Source: Selenomonadaceae bacterium (GTDB taxonomy: Bacteria > Bacillota > Negativicutes > Selenomonadales > Selenomonadaceae). Taken from it: a stretch of 64,000 bases of DNA. A model generated the notes under the pieces. The model made no database searches. It was not told the origin of the DNA and saw only the letters and a list, made by a program, of their open reading frames with translations. The translations under genes and the position numbers were made by a program. The DNA is taken from positions 1-64,000 of the forward strand of contig JAFRRH010000052.1 of assembly GCA_017428215.1 (NCBI GenBank), in the 5' to 3' direction. This document shows positions 8,503 through 17,117 of this stretch, one piece after another; positions within the stretch are counted from its first letter, which is position 1, and each line of letters begins with the position of its first letter.

Positions 8503-9208
8503 AATTATCACCTTCCAAAAGATTTTGTGTTCGTTTATTTAATTCGTCGCGCAAATTTACAAATGCGGACAAATATTTATCAAAAATTAAGTTGACGAGT
8601 TCGACGGCAATTTCCTCGTTATAAACATGAATCGTTTGATTGCGCCGTTTAAGCATGTCAAGCCAAGTTTCCTCGTCGTCTAAAAAATGGAACTCATAGC
8701 CTGCTTTAATAATTTCACGCGGCGAACCAGTTGCCGCTTTGTTTACGCCGTGAAGCAAAAGAACTTCGCGCAACGCCCTCCACGATAACTCAAAAGTCAA
8801 ATTGAATTGTCCGATAATTCCCATACGATAAATTTCGTCGCTAATGTTTTTTTCCGCCTCAAGTAAAACTGTCAAGCATTTATTAAAGTTCTCAAATTTT
8901 TTCATAGCAGGATTTTCCTCGTATAAAATAATTCCGTCGCGAGCGATTTCAACTTGAAAATTTTCGTCAATACCTTCGTCAAGATTTACAATGTCAAATG
9001 ACAACAAAGTTTGAACATTTTCTTCAACTGCCTCAGCAAAATTAAAAATGTCACCGTCCTGCGCGGCAAGGTCAATGTCGCTACGTTCACGATTGGTGCC
9101 GCGAGCGCGTGAGCCAAAAAGAATTAATTTCTTTATTCCGAACTTTTTAGCCAGAGAAATAATTTCGCGCTCAAGTTTCTTATCCAAATTGTAATTTATT
9201 TTTCCCAT
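8495..9208 (-). CDS. Fused MNT nucleotidyltransferase-HEPN protein (MntA/HepT-like in one chain)
   Basis: 237 residues with two domains. Residues 1-100 are a minimal nucleotidyltransferase with GS (32-33), ten residues, then DID (44-46), the GSx10DxD motif of MntA antitoxins. Residues 105-235 are a HEPN/HI0074-like helical domain with R189-N-Q-T-I-H194-V-Y196, an exact Rx4HxY motif as in HepT RNase toxins. In the known two-gene system MntA adds AMP to the HepT tyrosine to silence it. Here antitoxin and toxin modules form one polypeptide, so self-modification is inferred. It overlaps the end of cbiG by 13 bases and no Shine-Dalgarno sequence is seen, so it is probably coupled to cbiG translation. 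Confidence 0.85.
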   Translation of the reverse strand: MGKINYNLDKKLEREIISLAKKFGIKKLILFGSRARGTNRERSDIDLAAQDGDIFNFAEAVEENVQTLLSFDIVNLDEGIDENFQVEIARDGIILYEENPAMKKFENFNKCLTVLLEAEKNISDEIYRMGIIGQFNLTFELSWRALREVLLLHGVNKAATGSPREIIKAGYEFHFLDDEETWLDMLKRRNQTIHVYNEEIAVELVNLIFDKYLSAFVNLRDELNKRTQNLLEGDNFA

Positions 9209-10086
9209 AATAAGGAGACCGTCACGCCCTTAAAAGAAGTTTTCGTTAGGGCAAATCGCGCCTCTTCTACGCAACAAAGTGCCGCCGCCTCGCAGACATT
9301 TCCGACGCCAACGGAGCGTGCAACAAATTTTGATTCGTCGAGTTTGTATTCGGCGATTTTTTTCTGCAATTCGGAGGCGGAGAAAAATTTTATTTCAATC
9401 CCCATGACTTCTGCTAACGACACAAGCCCTACCTCGTCTTGTTTAGCGTCAATGCTTGCCAAAAGTTTCACGCGCTCAATCGGTTGATGAATCATTGCAC
9501 AAGCCCGTTGAATTGCCTCAAAAATTTTTAGTGACGAAGTTCCGCGCCTGCACCCGACGCCCGCGATTAGATTTTGCGGAATCAAATTCAAGCGAACGTC
9601 GCCCGCCGTTACGAAAACTTCCTCGTCGCGTAAAATCGCCGCGTTAATCGCCTTAATTACCTCTTTAGGTTCGGGAACAAGTCCGAGCTTAGAGGCAACA
9701 GCGTCAACAGAAAATTTCCCCGCAATGTCAGTCGCCGTCGTTATCACAGGATTAGCTTCAATCGCCCGCGCAATTTCAAGCGTCAATTCATTCGCCCGCC
9801 CAACATGCCCGCTTAAAAGGCTTATAACATTTTGCCCGCGTTCATCGACAACCAAAACCGCAGGGTCGCTAAGCTTGCTAATAATATGCGGCGCAATCAT
9901 TCTTACTACAATGCCCGCCGCGCAGATAAAAATAAGTCCGTCAAACTTGCCGAAAATCTCTGCAACCAAATCGGCAAGCTTATCAAAATTTTTCCCCTTA
10001 ACAAAAGTCTGCCCGCCGACCTTTGTAGAAATTTTCTCGGCAATTCGGGCACCATTCGCCGTCACTGAAATAATTGCTGTTCTCAA
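9196..10086 (-). CDS. cbiG: Cobalt-precorrin-5A hydrolase CbiG
   Basis: 296 residues. CbiG opens the delta-lactone ring of cobalt-precorrin-5A, releasing acetaldehyde, in the anaerobic cobalamin pathway. Visible hallmarks are FICAAGIVVRMIAPHI near residue 55, LSGHVGRANEL near 90 (CbiG central region), and the C-terminal domain with GVGCRRGTS and SVGVGNVCEAAAL. Start is TTG 10086, one base after the stop of the cbiF/cobM gene, so the two are co-transcribed, in the order in which their products act. Other cobalamin genes except cobU are not in the window. Confidence 0.93.
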   Translation of the reverse strand: MRTAIISVTANGARIAEKISTKVGGQTFVKGKNFDKLADLVAEIFGKFDGLIFICAAGIVVRMIAPHIISKLSDPAVLVVDERGQNVISLLSGHVGRANELTLEIARAIEANPVITTATDIAGKFSVDAVASKLGLVPEPKEVIKAINAAILRDEEVFVTAGDVRLNLIPQNLIAGVGCRRGTSSLKIFEAIQRACAMIHQPIERVKLLASIDAKQDEVGLVSLAEVMGIEIKFFSASELQKKIAEYKLDESKFVARSVGVGNVCEAAALCCVEEARFALTKTSFKGVTVSLLWEK

Positions 10087-10087
10087 T

Positions 10088-10849
10088 TTAATATCTCGCC
10101 TGCCTGAACATATGACTAAATTGCGGTGAATAAAGACTGGACTTTTGATAATTTTTAGAATTAAGACATTGCCCGACGATAATCATAGCCGTGCGGTCGA
10201 TATTTGCCTCTTTAACCTGTTGTACGATTGTATCGAGTCGCCCGCGAATAACTTTTTCCTCGCCAGGCCACGACGCTTTATAAACCACAGCAACCGGCGT
10301 TGACGACTTAAAGCCCGCCGACATGAGGTCGCGTTTGATTTCGTCCAAAAGATTTACGGATAAGAATATGCAAAGCGTCGTTTGATGTTGCGCGAGTTTT
10401 TTGAGTGATTCTGAATCGGGAACGGGAGTTCGTCCGCCGCGCCGTGTAATTATGACGGTTTGTGTTACGCCGGGCAATGTGTATTCTTGCTTGAGAGTTG
10501 CCGCCGCCGCCAAAAAAGAACTTACGCCCGGTGTTACGTCGAATTCTATTCCGCGCTCCGTCATGGCATCCATTTGCTCCTGAACTGCGCCGTAAATCGA
10601 CGGGTCGCCAGTGTGCAATCGGACTGTCGTTTTGCCAGCCTTTTCCGCCAGCGATATGACGTGCAGAATTTCTTCCAACATCATCTGCGCGGAGTTATAA
10701 ATTTCTGCTTCGGGCTTGCAAAGTTTTAAAATCTCTTCGTTGACCAGCGAGCCTGCATAAATCACAACGTCAGCCTCGCGCAAAAACCTCTGTCCTTTTA
10801 CTGTGATTAGTTCGGGGTCGCCTGGTCCCGCGCCGACTATGTGAACCAT
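10088..10849 (-). CDS. cbiF: Precorrin-4 C11-methyltransferase (CbiF/CobM)
   Basis: 253 residues of the tetrapyrrole methylase family, which transfers a methyl group from S-adenosylmethionine to C-11 of (cobalt-)precorrin-4. The start VHIVGAGPGDPELITVKG, the ADVVIYAGSLV segment, the RLHTGDPSIYGAVQEQ motif and the PGVSSF loop are all diagnostic. It has an ATG start with AAAGGAGG upstream. It leads a tight operon with cbiG and the nucleotidyltransferase-HEPN gene. Presence of cbiG next to it points to the anaerobic, cobalt-early route. Confidence 0.94.
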   Translation of the reverse strand: MVHIVGAGPGDPELITVKGQRFLREADVVIYAGSLVNEEILKLCKPEAEIYNSAQMMLEEILHVISLAEKAGKTTVRLHTGDPSIYGAVQEQMDAMTERGIEFDVTPGVSSFLAAAATLKQEYTLPGVTQTVIITRRGGRTPVPDSESLKKLAQHQTTLCIFLSVNLLDEIKRDLMSAGFKSSTPVAVVYKASWPGEEKVIRGRLDTIVQQVKEANIDRTAMIIVGQCLNSKNYQKSSLYSPQFSHMFRQARY

Positions 10850-11027
10850 GATTTTACCTCCTTTGAGTTTATCGTCTAAAAATTTACCCCTCCGCCTTTG
10901 GAGGGGCTAAACGTCTGCTACTTCCATTAATGTATTATGCTGTTCAATCACCAAGTTTCTTTCATATTTGTTTTATTTTACACGAAAGGAAAAACACTGT
11001 CAATTAAGCTTTAACATGCCTCACCAA
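10850..11027 (-). terminator. cobU-cbiF intergenic region with terminator hairpin
   Basis: A 7-bp stem (GGAGGGG at 10900-10906, CCCCTCC at 10887-10893) is followed on the minus strand by TAAATTTTTA. It most likely terminates cobU transcripts or attenuates read-through into cbiF. I looked for cobalamin riboswitch boxes in this 178-base gap and did not find a convincing one. Confidence 0.55.
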
Positions 11028-11585
11028 TTAAATTTTTTCCGCTAACTTTTTTATGTCAACGGCAATGCCCGCAACCGTCAAGAAAACTTTATCAGCATGC
11101 GCGGCTAGCATTTGATTTGCAATTCCCGCTAAATCTCGGAAGCGTCGCGCCAATTTATTTTCAGGAACGATACCGAAGCCGACCTCGTTAGTTACAAAAA
11201 TCGTCGTGACGTTGGCGTTCAAAGTTGCGTCGATAAGTTTTTGAATCAGCTCGCGAAGATTGTCGTATAAAAATTTTTCGTCGTCGAGTTCAGCCGCGCA
11301 GAGGAAGTTGCTAACGTAAATCGTCACACAGTCGAATAAAATCGCGTCGAAAGTTTTTGCCGCAAATGAAATCGATTTATCCGCATTAAAAGGCGATTCA
11401 AAAGTTAACCAATTTTTGCCGCGCCGCTTTTTATGGAGCTTTACGCGAAAACTCATCTCGTCATCAAAAATTTGCGCGGTTGCAATGTAAGCCGCCCGCC
11501 CGTCTCCGATTTTCAACGCGAGCTTTTCAGCGAATGAACTTTTTCCGCTACGCGCCCCGCCTGTCACTAAAATTATTTTACCCAA
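11028..11585 (-). CDS. cobU: Adenosylcobinamide kinase/guanylyltransferase CobU
   Basis: 185 residues. The bifunctional enzyme phosphorylates adenosylcobinamide and then attaches GMP, in late cobalamin assembly. The N-terminal P-loop GGARSGKSSFAE, the AYIATAQIFDDEM segment, HKKRR with the expected basic pattern, ILFDCVTIYVSN (Walker B-like) and TNEVGFGIVPENKLAR are all typical. Start is TTG 11585 with GGAGGG about 7 bases upstream. It is separated from cbiF by a hairpin, so it may be its own unit. Confidence 0.93.
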   Translation of the reverse strand: MGKIILVTGGARSGKSSFAEKLALKIGDGRAAYIATAQIFDDEMSFRVKLHKKRRGKNWLTFESPFNADKSISFAAKTFDAILFDCVTIYVSNFLCAAELDDEKFLYDNLRELIQKLIDATLNANVTTIFVTNEVGFGIVPENKLARRFRDLAGIANQMLAAHADKVFLTVAGIAVDIKKLAEKI

Positions 11586-11711
11586 AACTTTGCCCTCCGA
11601 AAAAATTCTTTATTCTACCTCCACAGCAATAATCCCTACTTAGCCGCCGAAAAAATTTGACTAAAAATAAGCCGTGCAGTATAATCAGCGCGTAAAAATG
11701 GAGGACGTAAC

Positions 11712-12449
11712 ATGAAATCGAACGTTGAAAATTCTTTCGAGAGTGAAATCGCCGACGAGTACGCTAAATATGAATCGCTCACCGACGAGGAACTTATTGT
11801 CGAGATAAAGGAAAAAAATAATACTTCCGCGCTTGATTATCTGATTCATCGCTACAGGAGTTTCGTTAGAGCTAAGGCGCGTTCTTATTTTTTAATCGGC
11901 GCAGACAGGGAAGATATTATCCAAGAGGGCATGATTGGATTTTATAAGGCGGTGCGTGATTTTAAAAGTGATAAGCTGTCGAGTTTCCACGCCTTCGCCG
12001 AATTGTGCGTTACGCGACAAATTATTACGGCGATAAAAACTGCTACGCGCCAAAAACATATTCCGCTAAACTCTTATATTTCGCTAAACAAGCCGATTTA
12101 CGACGAGGACAGCGACCGAACACTTTTAGACGTGATTAGCGGCGTTAAAGTTGCCGACCCCGAAGAGTTGATTATCAGCCGCGAAGAGTTCCTTGCTATC
12201 GAAAAGAAAATGTCCGAAATTCTTAGCGAACTGGAATGGCAAGTGCTTATGGCTTATCTTGACGGCAAATCTTATCAAGAAATTGCGTCGAGCTTAGATC
12301 GTCATGTTAAATCAATCGACAACGCACTACAACGAGTGAAACGTAAACTTGAACGCTACGTTGCCAGTCGCGGCGAGGCTATCGACATCAGCACAGTCTA
12401 TCGCGGGCTGTCGACGCTTGATCGCCATATGAAATATACTCATACTTAG
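11712..12449 (+). CDS. sigH: Sigma factor of the SigH (Spo0H) type
   Basis: 245 residues with sigma-70 regions 2 and 4 but no region 1 or 3. Region 2 is at about residues 40-110 (DYLIHRYRSFVRAKAR, DREDIIQEGMIGFYKAVRDF, FAELCVTRQIITAIK) and is followed by RQKHIPLNSYISLNKP, a hallmark of SigH. Region 4, with the helix-turn-helix SYQEIASSLDRHVKSIDNALQRVKRKL, is at about 190-225. In sporulating Firmicutes SigH controls the stationary-phase transition. Start ATG has GGAGGA upstream. About 25 residues follow region 4, slightly longer than usual. Confidence 0.92.
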   Translation: MKSNVENSFESEIADEYAKYESLTDEELIVEIKEKNNTSALDYLIHRYRSFVRAKARSYFLIGADREDIIQEGMIGFYKAVRDFKSDKLSSFHAFAELCVTRQIITAIKTATRQKHIPLNSYISLNKPIYDEDSDRTLLDVISGVKVADPEELIISREEFLAIEKKMSEILSELEWQVLMAYLDGKSYQEIASSLDRHVKSIDNALQRVKRKLERYVASRGEAIDISTVYRGLSTLDRHMKYTHT

Positions 12450-12491
12450 GCGTCCGTTGAGGGCGTCTTCTTTAATTTTGGAGGCGACATC

Positions 12492-13145
12492 ATGTTATTC
12501 AAAAATAAGAAGTTTAATCGCGAAAAAATTTTGAATCACGGCTTTGAAGTCGACGGGGAAAATTTTATTCGCCGCCAAAAATTCTTAGATGACTTTACGC
12601 TGACAATTATAATCGACAAAGGCGGCTCTGTCACTACAAAAATTGTCGACGCGGACGGCGAACCTTATACACTGCATTTAGTCGAGGGCGCGAGCGGCGA
12701 ATTTGTCGGTACTATCAAGGCGGAATATGAGCGCGTCTTGAATGAAATTGCAGAGCAATGTTTTGACGACGAAACTTTTAAGTCCGCGCAGACGTTGAAA
12801 CTTGTTAAGTTTATCGATGAAAAATTTTCTGACGAGCCGGAATTCCTCTGGGAGAAATTTCCAAACTTTGCAATCTTTCGCCGTAAAGACAACCGTAAAT
12901 GGTATGCAGTGATTATGAATATCTCGAAAAATAAATTGAAACTCGACGGCGCGGAGGAAATTGAAATTTTAAATCTGCGCATTGAGCCTGAAGAGTTGGA
13001 TAAAATTTTCGACGGAGAAAAATATTTTCGCGGCTGGCATATGAATAAAAAATCATGGCTAACGTTGCGCCTCGACGAAACCTTGACTTTTGAGGAAATT
13101 TCTGCGCGGCTGGAAAAAAGTTATCAACTTGCCGGCAAAAAGTAA
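12492..13145 (+). CDS. MmcQ/YjbR family protein
   Basis: 217 residues. The C-terminal half (about 110-215) is a MmcQ/YjbR (DUF419) domain, with WEKFPNFAIFRRKDNRKWYA, LRIEPEELD, YFRGWHMNKKSWLTLRLDE and FEEISARLEKSYQLA. The N-terminal half is an extra domain I cannot name that is often found fused in Firmicutes. The family has a double-wing fold and is proposed, but not proven, to bind DNA. Start ATG has GGAGG 6-7 bases upstream. It follows sigH by 42 bases and may share its transcript. Confidence 0.85.
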   Translation: MLFKNKKFNREKILNHGFEVDGENFIRRQKFLDDFTLTIIIDKGGSVTTKIVDADGEPYTLHLVEGASGEFVGTIKAEYERVLNEIAEQCFDDETFKSAQTLKLVKFIDEKFSDEPEFLWEKFPNFAIFRRKDNRKWYAVIMNISKNKLKLDGAEEIEILNLRIEPEELDKIFDGEKYFRGWHMNKKSWLTLRLDETLTFEEISARLEKSYQLAGKK

Positions 13146-13176
13146 CTGTGATATATTTTCTTTGAGGTGATTGTAA

Positions 13177-13446
13177 ATGAAATTAATAGTAACAGTCGTT
13201 GGCAAGGATAGAGTCGGGATAATCGCCGCCGTAACTAACATTCTTGCCGATAACAACGTCAACATTCTAAGCATTAATCAAAATATTTTGGACGGCTTTT
13301 TTAATATGATACTTTTCGCTGAAGCGTCCGAAAGTAAAATTCGGCTCGTCGACTTGCAACAAAAACTTCGCGAACAGGGCGAGGCTATCGGCGTCGAAAT
13401 TAAAACTCAACACCAAGATATTTTCGACGTTATGCACAAGATTTGA
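13177..13446 (+). CDS. ACT domain protein, UPF0237
   Basis: 89 residues forming a single ACT domain, with the UPF0237 start [21 protein letters not shown], then [14 protein letters not shown]. The family is a predicted small-molecule sensor, related to the GcvR regulators. The gene directly precedes UPF0210, a pairing that is conserved across many Firmicutes and archaea. GAGGTG lies before the ATG. Confidence 0.92.
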   Translation: MKLIVTVVGKDRVGIIAAVTNILADNNVNILSINQNILDGFFNMILFAEASESKIRLVDLQQKLREQGEAIGVEIKTQHQDIFDVMHKI

Positions 13447-13456
13447 GGTGTCGACT

Positions 13457-14818
13457 TTGATAACGATTGAAGACATACTCGAAACAAATCGCATGATAAC
13501 CGTAAACAAACTCGACGTGCGTACAATAACTATGGGCATTTCTTTAAGAGATTGCGCCCATCCGAATTTGCGCGATTTCTGCCGCAAGGTTTACGATAAA
13601 ATTACCCGCTCCGCTGAATTTTTAGTTAAGACGGGCGAGGAGATTGAAGCCGAATACGGCGTTCCGATTATCAACAAAAGAATTTCCGTCACGCCGATTG
13701 CCATTGTCGCTGAAAGTTGCAAGGCGGAAAGTTATGTTCCCGTCGCTGAAACTCTTGACCGCGCCGCCAAAGAGGTTGGCGTTAATTTTATTGGCGGCTT
13801 CAGCGCGTTGGTTGAAAAGGGCTATACGCCTGGTGACAGGATTTTAATTGAATCTATTCCGCAAGCCCTCGCCGCGACTGATTTAGTTTGTAGCTCAATT
13901 AACTTGGCGTCTACTAAGGCGGGCATAAATATGGATTGCGTCCGCGAAATGGGCGAAGTCATTAAACGGACGGCGGAGCTTACTCGCGATAAGCAAGCTA
14001 TCGGCTGTGCGAAGTTGGTAATTTTCGCCAATGCGCCCGAAGATAATCCGTTTATGGCGGGAGCGTTTCACGGTGTCAGCGAGCCAGATAAAGTTATCAA
14101 CGTCGGAGTAAGCGGTCCCGGCGTCGTCAAACACGCACTAGAAGATTTAAAGGGCGCGAATTTTACGGAGATTGCCGAGACGATTAAAAAGACGGCGTTT
14201 AAAATTACTCGCGTCGGTCAACTTGTAGCTAAAGAGGCGTCGCGTAGATTAGGCGTGCCGTTCGGAATAATTGACTTGTCATTAGCTCCCACTCCTGCAG
14301 TAGGTGATTCTGTTGCGCGTATTTTAGAGGAAATGGGACTTGAGGCTTGCGGTGCGCCGGGAACTACTGCCGCGCTTGCTTTATTAAATGACGCGGTTAA
14401 AAAGGGCGGACTTATGGCAAGTTCACACGTCGGCGGCTTGAGTGGCGCATTTATTCCCGTTAGCGAAGATGAAGGCATGATTGAGGCGGTCAAGTGTGGC
14501 TCGTTGTCGATTGAAAAGTTGGAAGCTATGACTTGCGTCTGCAGTGTCGGGTTGGATATGATTGCGGTAGCTGGCGACGTTAGCGCGGCGACTTTAAGCG
14601 GAATAATTGCAGACGAGGCGGCGATTGGCGTCGTCAACAACAAAACTACCGCCGTGCGACTTATTCCCGTACCAAATGCTAAAGTCGGCGATGTTGTCGA
14701 ATATGGCGGTTTGCTAGGCTATTGTCCGATTGTTCCCGTTAAAAATAATTGGAGTTCGGAGGCGTTCATAGCTCGCGGCGGAAGAATTCCCGCGCCTGTT
14801 AGGAGCTTAACTAATTGA
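13457..14818 (+). CDS. UPF0210 (DUF711) family protein
   Basis: About 453 residues of the PFL/UPF0210 family, which structurally resembles glycyl-radical enzyme barrels but lacks proven activity. Typical segments include ILETNRMI at the start, [59 protein letters not shown] and [21 protein letters not shown]. The TTG at 13457 with GAGGTG 6 bases upstream is preferred over GTG 13448. It follows the ACT protein after a few bases and precedes the GNAT gene by a single base, so all are in one operon. Confidence 0.93.
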   Translation: MITIEDILETNRMITVNKLDVRTITMGISLRDCAHPNLRDFCRKVYDKITRSAEFLVKTGEEIEAEYGVPIINKRISVTPIAIVAESCKAESYVPVAETLDRAAKEVGVNFIGGFSALVEKGYTPGDRILIESIPQALAATDLVCSSINLASTKAGINMDCVREMGEVIKRTAELTRDKQAIGCAKLVIFANAPEDNPFMAGAFHGVSEPDKVINVGVSGPGVVKHALEDLKGANFTEIAETIKKTAFKITRVGQLVAKEASRRLGVPFGIIDLSLAPTPAVGDSVARILEEMGLEACGAPGTTAALALLNDAVKKGGLMASSHVGGLSGAFIPVSEDEGMIEAVKCGSLSIEKLEAMTCVCSVGLDMIAVAGDVSAATLSGIIADEAAIGVVNNKTTAVRLIPVPNAKVGDVVEYGGLLGYCPIVPVKNNWSSEAFIARGGRIPAPVRSLTN

Positions 14819-14819
14819 C

Positions 14820-15266
14820 ATGGAAATTTTAATCAGAAAAATGCAACGTGGCGACGCTGAAATTGTTACGGACATGATGCGCAGATTTTACAATTCGCCC
14901 GCCTTGATAACCAACGGTTCCGAAAAAATTTTTACAGCTAATGTTGAAAATTGTTTAGGCGGCTCGCCTTACGTCGAAGGCTTTGTTTTTGTCGACGACG
15001 GAAAAATTATCGGCTACGGCATGACAGCTCGCAGTTATTCCACAGAGTTTGGCGGCGAATGTATTTGGATTGAAGACATTTACGTCGAGGCGGAATATCG
15101 CGGGCGCGGCATTGGCTCGCAATTCATCAGATACGTTAAGGCGCATTATCCCGAAAAAATTTTGCGACTTGAGGCAGAAGCGGACAATACGGTGGCTGTA
15201 ACATTTTATAAACATTTCGGTTTCAAAGAGTTGCCGTATTTGGAATTGGTTTGTAGCGGTGATTGA
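14820..15266 (+). CDS. GNAT-family N-acetyltransferase
   Basis: 148 residues with the GNAT fold. The acetyl-CoA binding motif A is IYVEAEYRGRGIGSQFI near residues 90-106 (RGxGxG), and motif B ends with NTVAVTFYKHFGFKEL. The protein acetylates an unknown small molecule or protein. The stop overlaps the nth start by 8 bases. No ribosome site is clear; the ATG is one base after the UPF0210 stop, suggesting coupling. Confidence 0.88.
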   Translation: MEILIRKMQRGDAEIVTDMMRRFYNSPALITNGSEKIFTANVENCLGGSPYVEGFVFVDDGKIIGYGMTARSYSTEFGGECIWIEDIYVEAEYRGRGIGSQFIRYVKAHYPEKILRLEAEADNTVAVTFYKHFGFKELPYLELVCSGD

Positions 15267-15900
15267 AATGGACGACAAAATTAAACTTGAAGAATTAAAA
15301 ATTTTGGAGGAGACATATCGCGGCGCAATCCCACAACTGAAATTTGATTCTGTGTTTGAATTGTTGGTTGCAGTGATATTATCCGCGCAGTGCACCGATA
15401 AGCGTGTCAATCAAGTCACACAAGTTTTATTTCCCATTGCAAACACGCCCGAAAAAATTTTACAACTCGGTCAGTCAAAGTTGGAGGAGATTATCAAGCC
15501 GTGCGGATATTTCAGAGCAAAGGCAAAACATATCGTCGAGACTTCAAAACTTTTACTGGAGAATTACGGCGGCGAAGTTCCAGGCGATTTTGACGAGCTG
15601 ATAAAGTTGCCTGGTGTCGGCAGAAAAACCGCTAACGTCGTGACAAGTGTCGCCTTTAAAAATCCCGCGATTGCCGTTGATACTCATGTTTTCCGCTTAG
15701 CCAATCGCATGAAACTTGCCGAAGGTAAAACTCCGCTTGAAGTTGAGTTAGGCTTACAGAAAATTATTCCGCGTGAAAAATGGTCGGACGCTCACCACTG
15801 GCTGATTTGGCATGGGCGCGAAATTTGCAAAGCACGTAATCCTAAGTGTGGAGATTGCCCGTTGTCGAAAGTTTGTCCGTCGTCAATGATTGGAGGCTGA
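15259..15900 (+). CDS. nth: Endonuclease III
   Basis: 213 residues, the usual length. Endonuclease III is a DNA glycosylase and AP lyase that removes oxidised pyrimidines. The helix-hairpin-helix LPGVGRKTANV carries the catalytic Lys and VDTHVFRLANR the catalytic Asp. The [4Fe-4S] ligands appear at the C-terminus as Cx6Cx2Cx5C (from CKARNPKCGDCPLSKVC). The start may be GTG 15259 or the ATG at 15268; the overlap with the upstream gene suggests translational coupling. Confidence 0.95.
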   Translation: MIEMDDKIKLEELKILEETYRGAIPQLKFDSVFELLVAVILSAQCTDKRVNQVTQVLFPIANTPEKILQLGQSKLEEIIKPCGYFRAKAKHIVETSKLLLENYGGEVPGDFDELIKLPGVGRKTANVVTSVAFKNPAIAVDTHVFRLANRMKLAEGKTPLEVELGLQKIIPREKWSDAHHWLIWHGREICKARNPKCGDCPLSKVCPSSMIGG

Positions 15901-15904
15901 TAAA

Positions 15905-17071
15905 ATGTTTAAAGTCGTACTTTGGGATTATACGGGCGAAAGCGAGGCTTGTGCCAAAGGTTATTTGCGGGACGACATTAGAATTATTCGCACGCTCCGC
16001 CCCAACGACCCCGACCAAGCGGAAGTCATTATGCGCGGCGACTATGATTTTGTTCTGATTTTTGAGCAAGGTCAACGCGAATTTTTCGATGAAATTTTTA
16101 AAATTATGCAAGCTATGAATATCTCTACGAAGAATATTATCTTCGCGAAAGATATTTACAACATGTTGAACAATCCTGACGCCGTCCGCTCGCTCTTTAA
16201 ACCGACTACCGATATTTACAATACGATTCAACGCAACACCGACTTTTTCAGCCACAAACGTTGGTATAAATACATTTCGTGTTCCGTTGAAGATCTTCAT
16301 TACGTCGCTACCGCCGATGACATGGCTATAATGCACAATATGTATGTTTTCAATCGAAGCTTTGCGTCACACGCGATAAAAAAATTTTATGAGTGGTCGA
16401 AAAAATACTATAAAGCAAATGTATCGGGGGGGGGGATTTTTCTCGACTTGGGCGCGAATATCGGCACGACGGGGCTTTATTTCCTCAAGAAGTTTGCACC
16501 TGATATGAAGTTGCTCGCCTTTGAGCCCGACGCAGAAAATTTCAAACTTCTGCGAATCAACACCATTCTCAACGACATGGAAGATAAAGTTACTCTCGTC
16601 AACTGCGGACTCGGCAACAAATTTGACGAAATGACTATGTACATAGAGACGAGCAATCCAGGATACAACAGCGTTATAAAGTTTGCGGACAGAAATTTGA
16701 CAGAAACAGTTAAAATTATTCCGTTGGACGCTTACCTTGCCGAAAACAAAATCGCCGCGTCGGAGGTCAAATACATTTGGATTGACACGGAAGGTTTTGA
16801 GCCGCAAGTTTTGCTCGGCGCGAAAAATTTACTCAGAGAAAATCCTGCGCCGATTTTTATGGAGTGTAATTTAAAAGCTTGGGATAAATCGGGTTGCTTT
16901 GAAGATATGATGACATTACTGGCAGAAAATTATTCGCACTTTATCTTGTTGCACAGAAACGGCAGTAAAACTTTTTATCCGCTTGAGGCTCTGCCAAAAC
17001 TTGAAAGACCGAATAATCCTTTCGGACAAATCGGCGATATTTTCTTGATTCGCAAGGGCACAATCGATTAA
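15905..17071 (+). CDS. FkbM-family methyltransferase with internal G10 tract
   Basis: 388 residues. The N-terminal 160 residues are a divergent region of no known family. The C-terminal part is a SAM-dependent FkbM methyltransferase: motif I is IFLDLGANIG at about 178-187, then LLAFEPDAENFKLL, VTLVNCGLGN and KYIWIDTEGFEPQVLLGA. FkbM enzymes methylate hydroxyls, commonly on polysaccharides. Codons 174-177 (Ser-Gly-Gly-Gly) lie in ten consecutive Gs directly before motif I, so a one-base slip would remove the catalytic domain. The copy shown is in frame. The start ATG has GGAGG 8 bases upstream. Confidence 0.88.
   Translation: MFKVVLWDYTGESEACAKGYLRDDIRIIRTLRPNDPDQAEVIMRGDYDFVLIFEQGQREFFDEIFKIMQAMNISTKNIIFAKDIYNMLNNPDAVRSLFKPTTDIYNTIQRNTDFFSHKRWYKYISCSVEDLHYVATADDMAIMHNMYVFNRSFASHAIKKFYEWSKKYYKANVSGGGIFLDLGANIGTTGLYFLKKFAPDMKLLAFEPDAENFKLLRINTILNDMEDKVTLVNCGLGNKFDEMTMYIETSNPGYNSVIKFADRNLTETVKIIPLDAYLAENKIAASEVKYIWIDTEGFEPQVLLGAKNLLRENPAPIFMECNLKAWDKSGCFEDMMTLLAENYSHFILLHRNGSKTFYPLEALPKLERPNNPFGQIGDIFLIRKGTID
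16426..16435 (+). repeat. Homopolymeric G10 tract inside the FkbM gene
   Basis: Ten uninterrupted Gs in coding sequence; the longest other G run I noticed is six. Tracts of this length in surface-glycan genes are classical slippage sites for phase variation. Confidence 0.95.
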
Positions 17072-17117
17072 GAAAAAATTAAAGCCCACCGATAAAACTT
17101 CCAAAGGGGGAGATTTT

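Noticed and set aside
10850-11027. Cobalamin riboswitch before cbiF
   Set aside because: The gap is long enough, but I could not find the conserved boxes; only a terminator hairpin is clear.
12450-12491. Hairpin after sigH
   Set aside because: The GGCGTC copies are direct, not inverted, so they do not form a stem.
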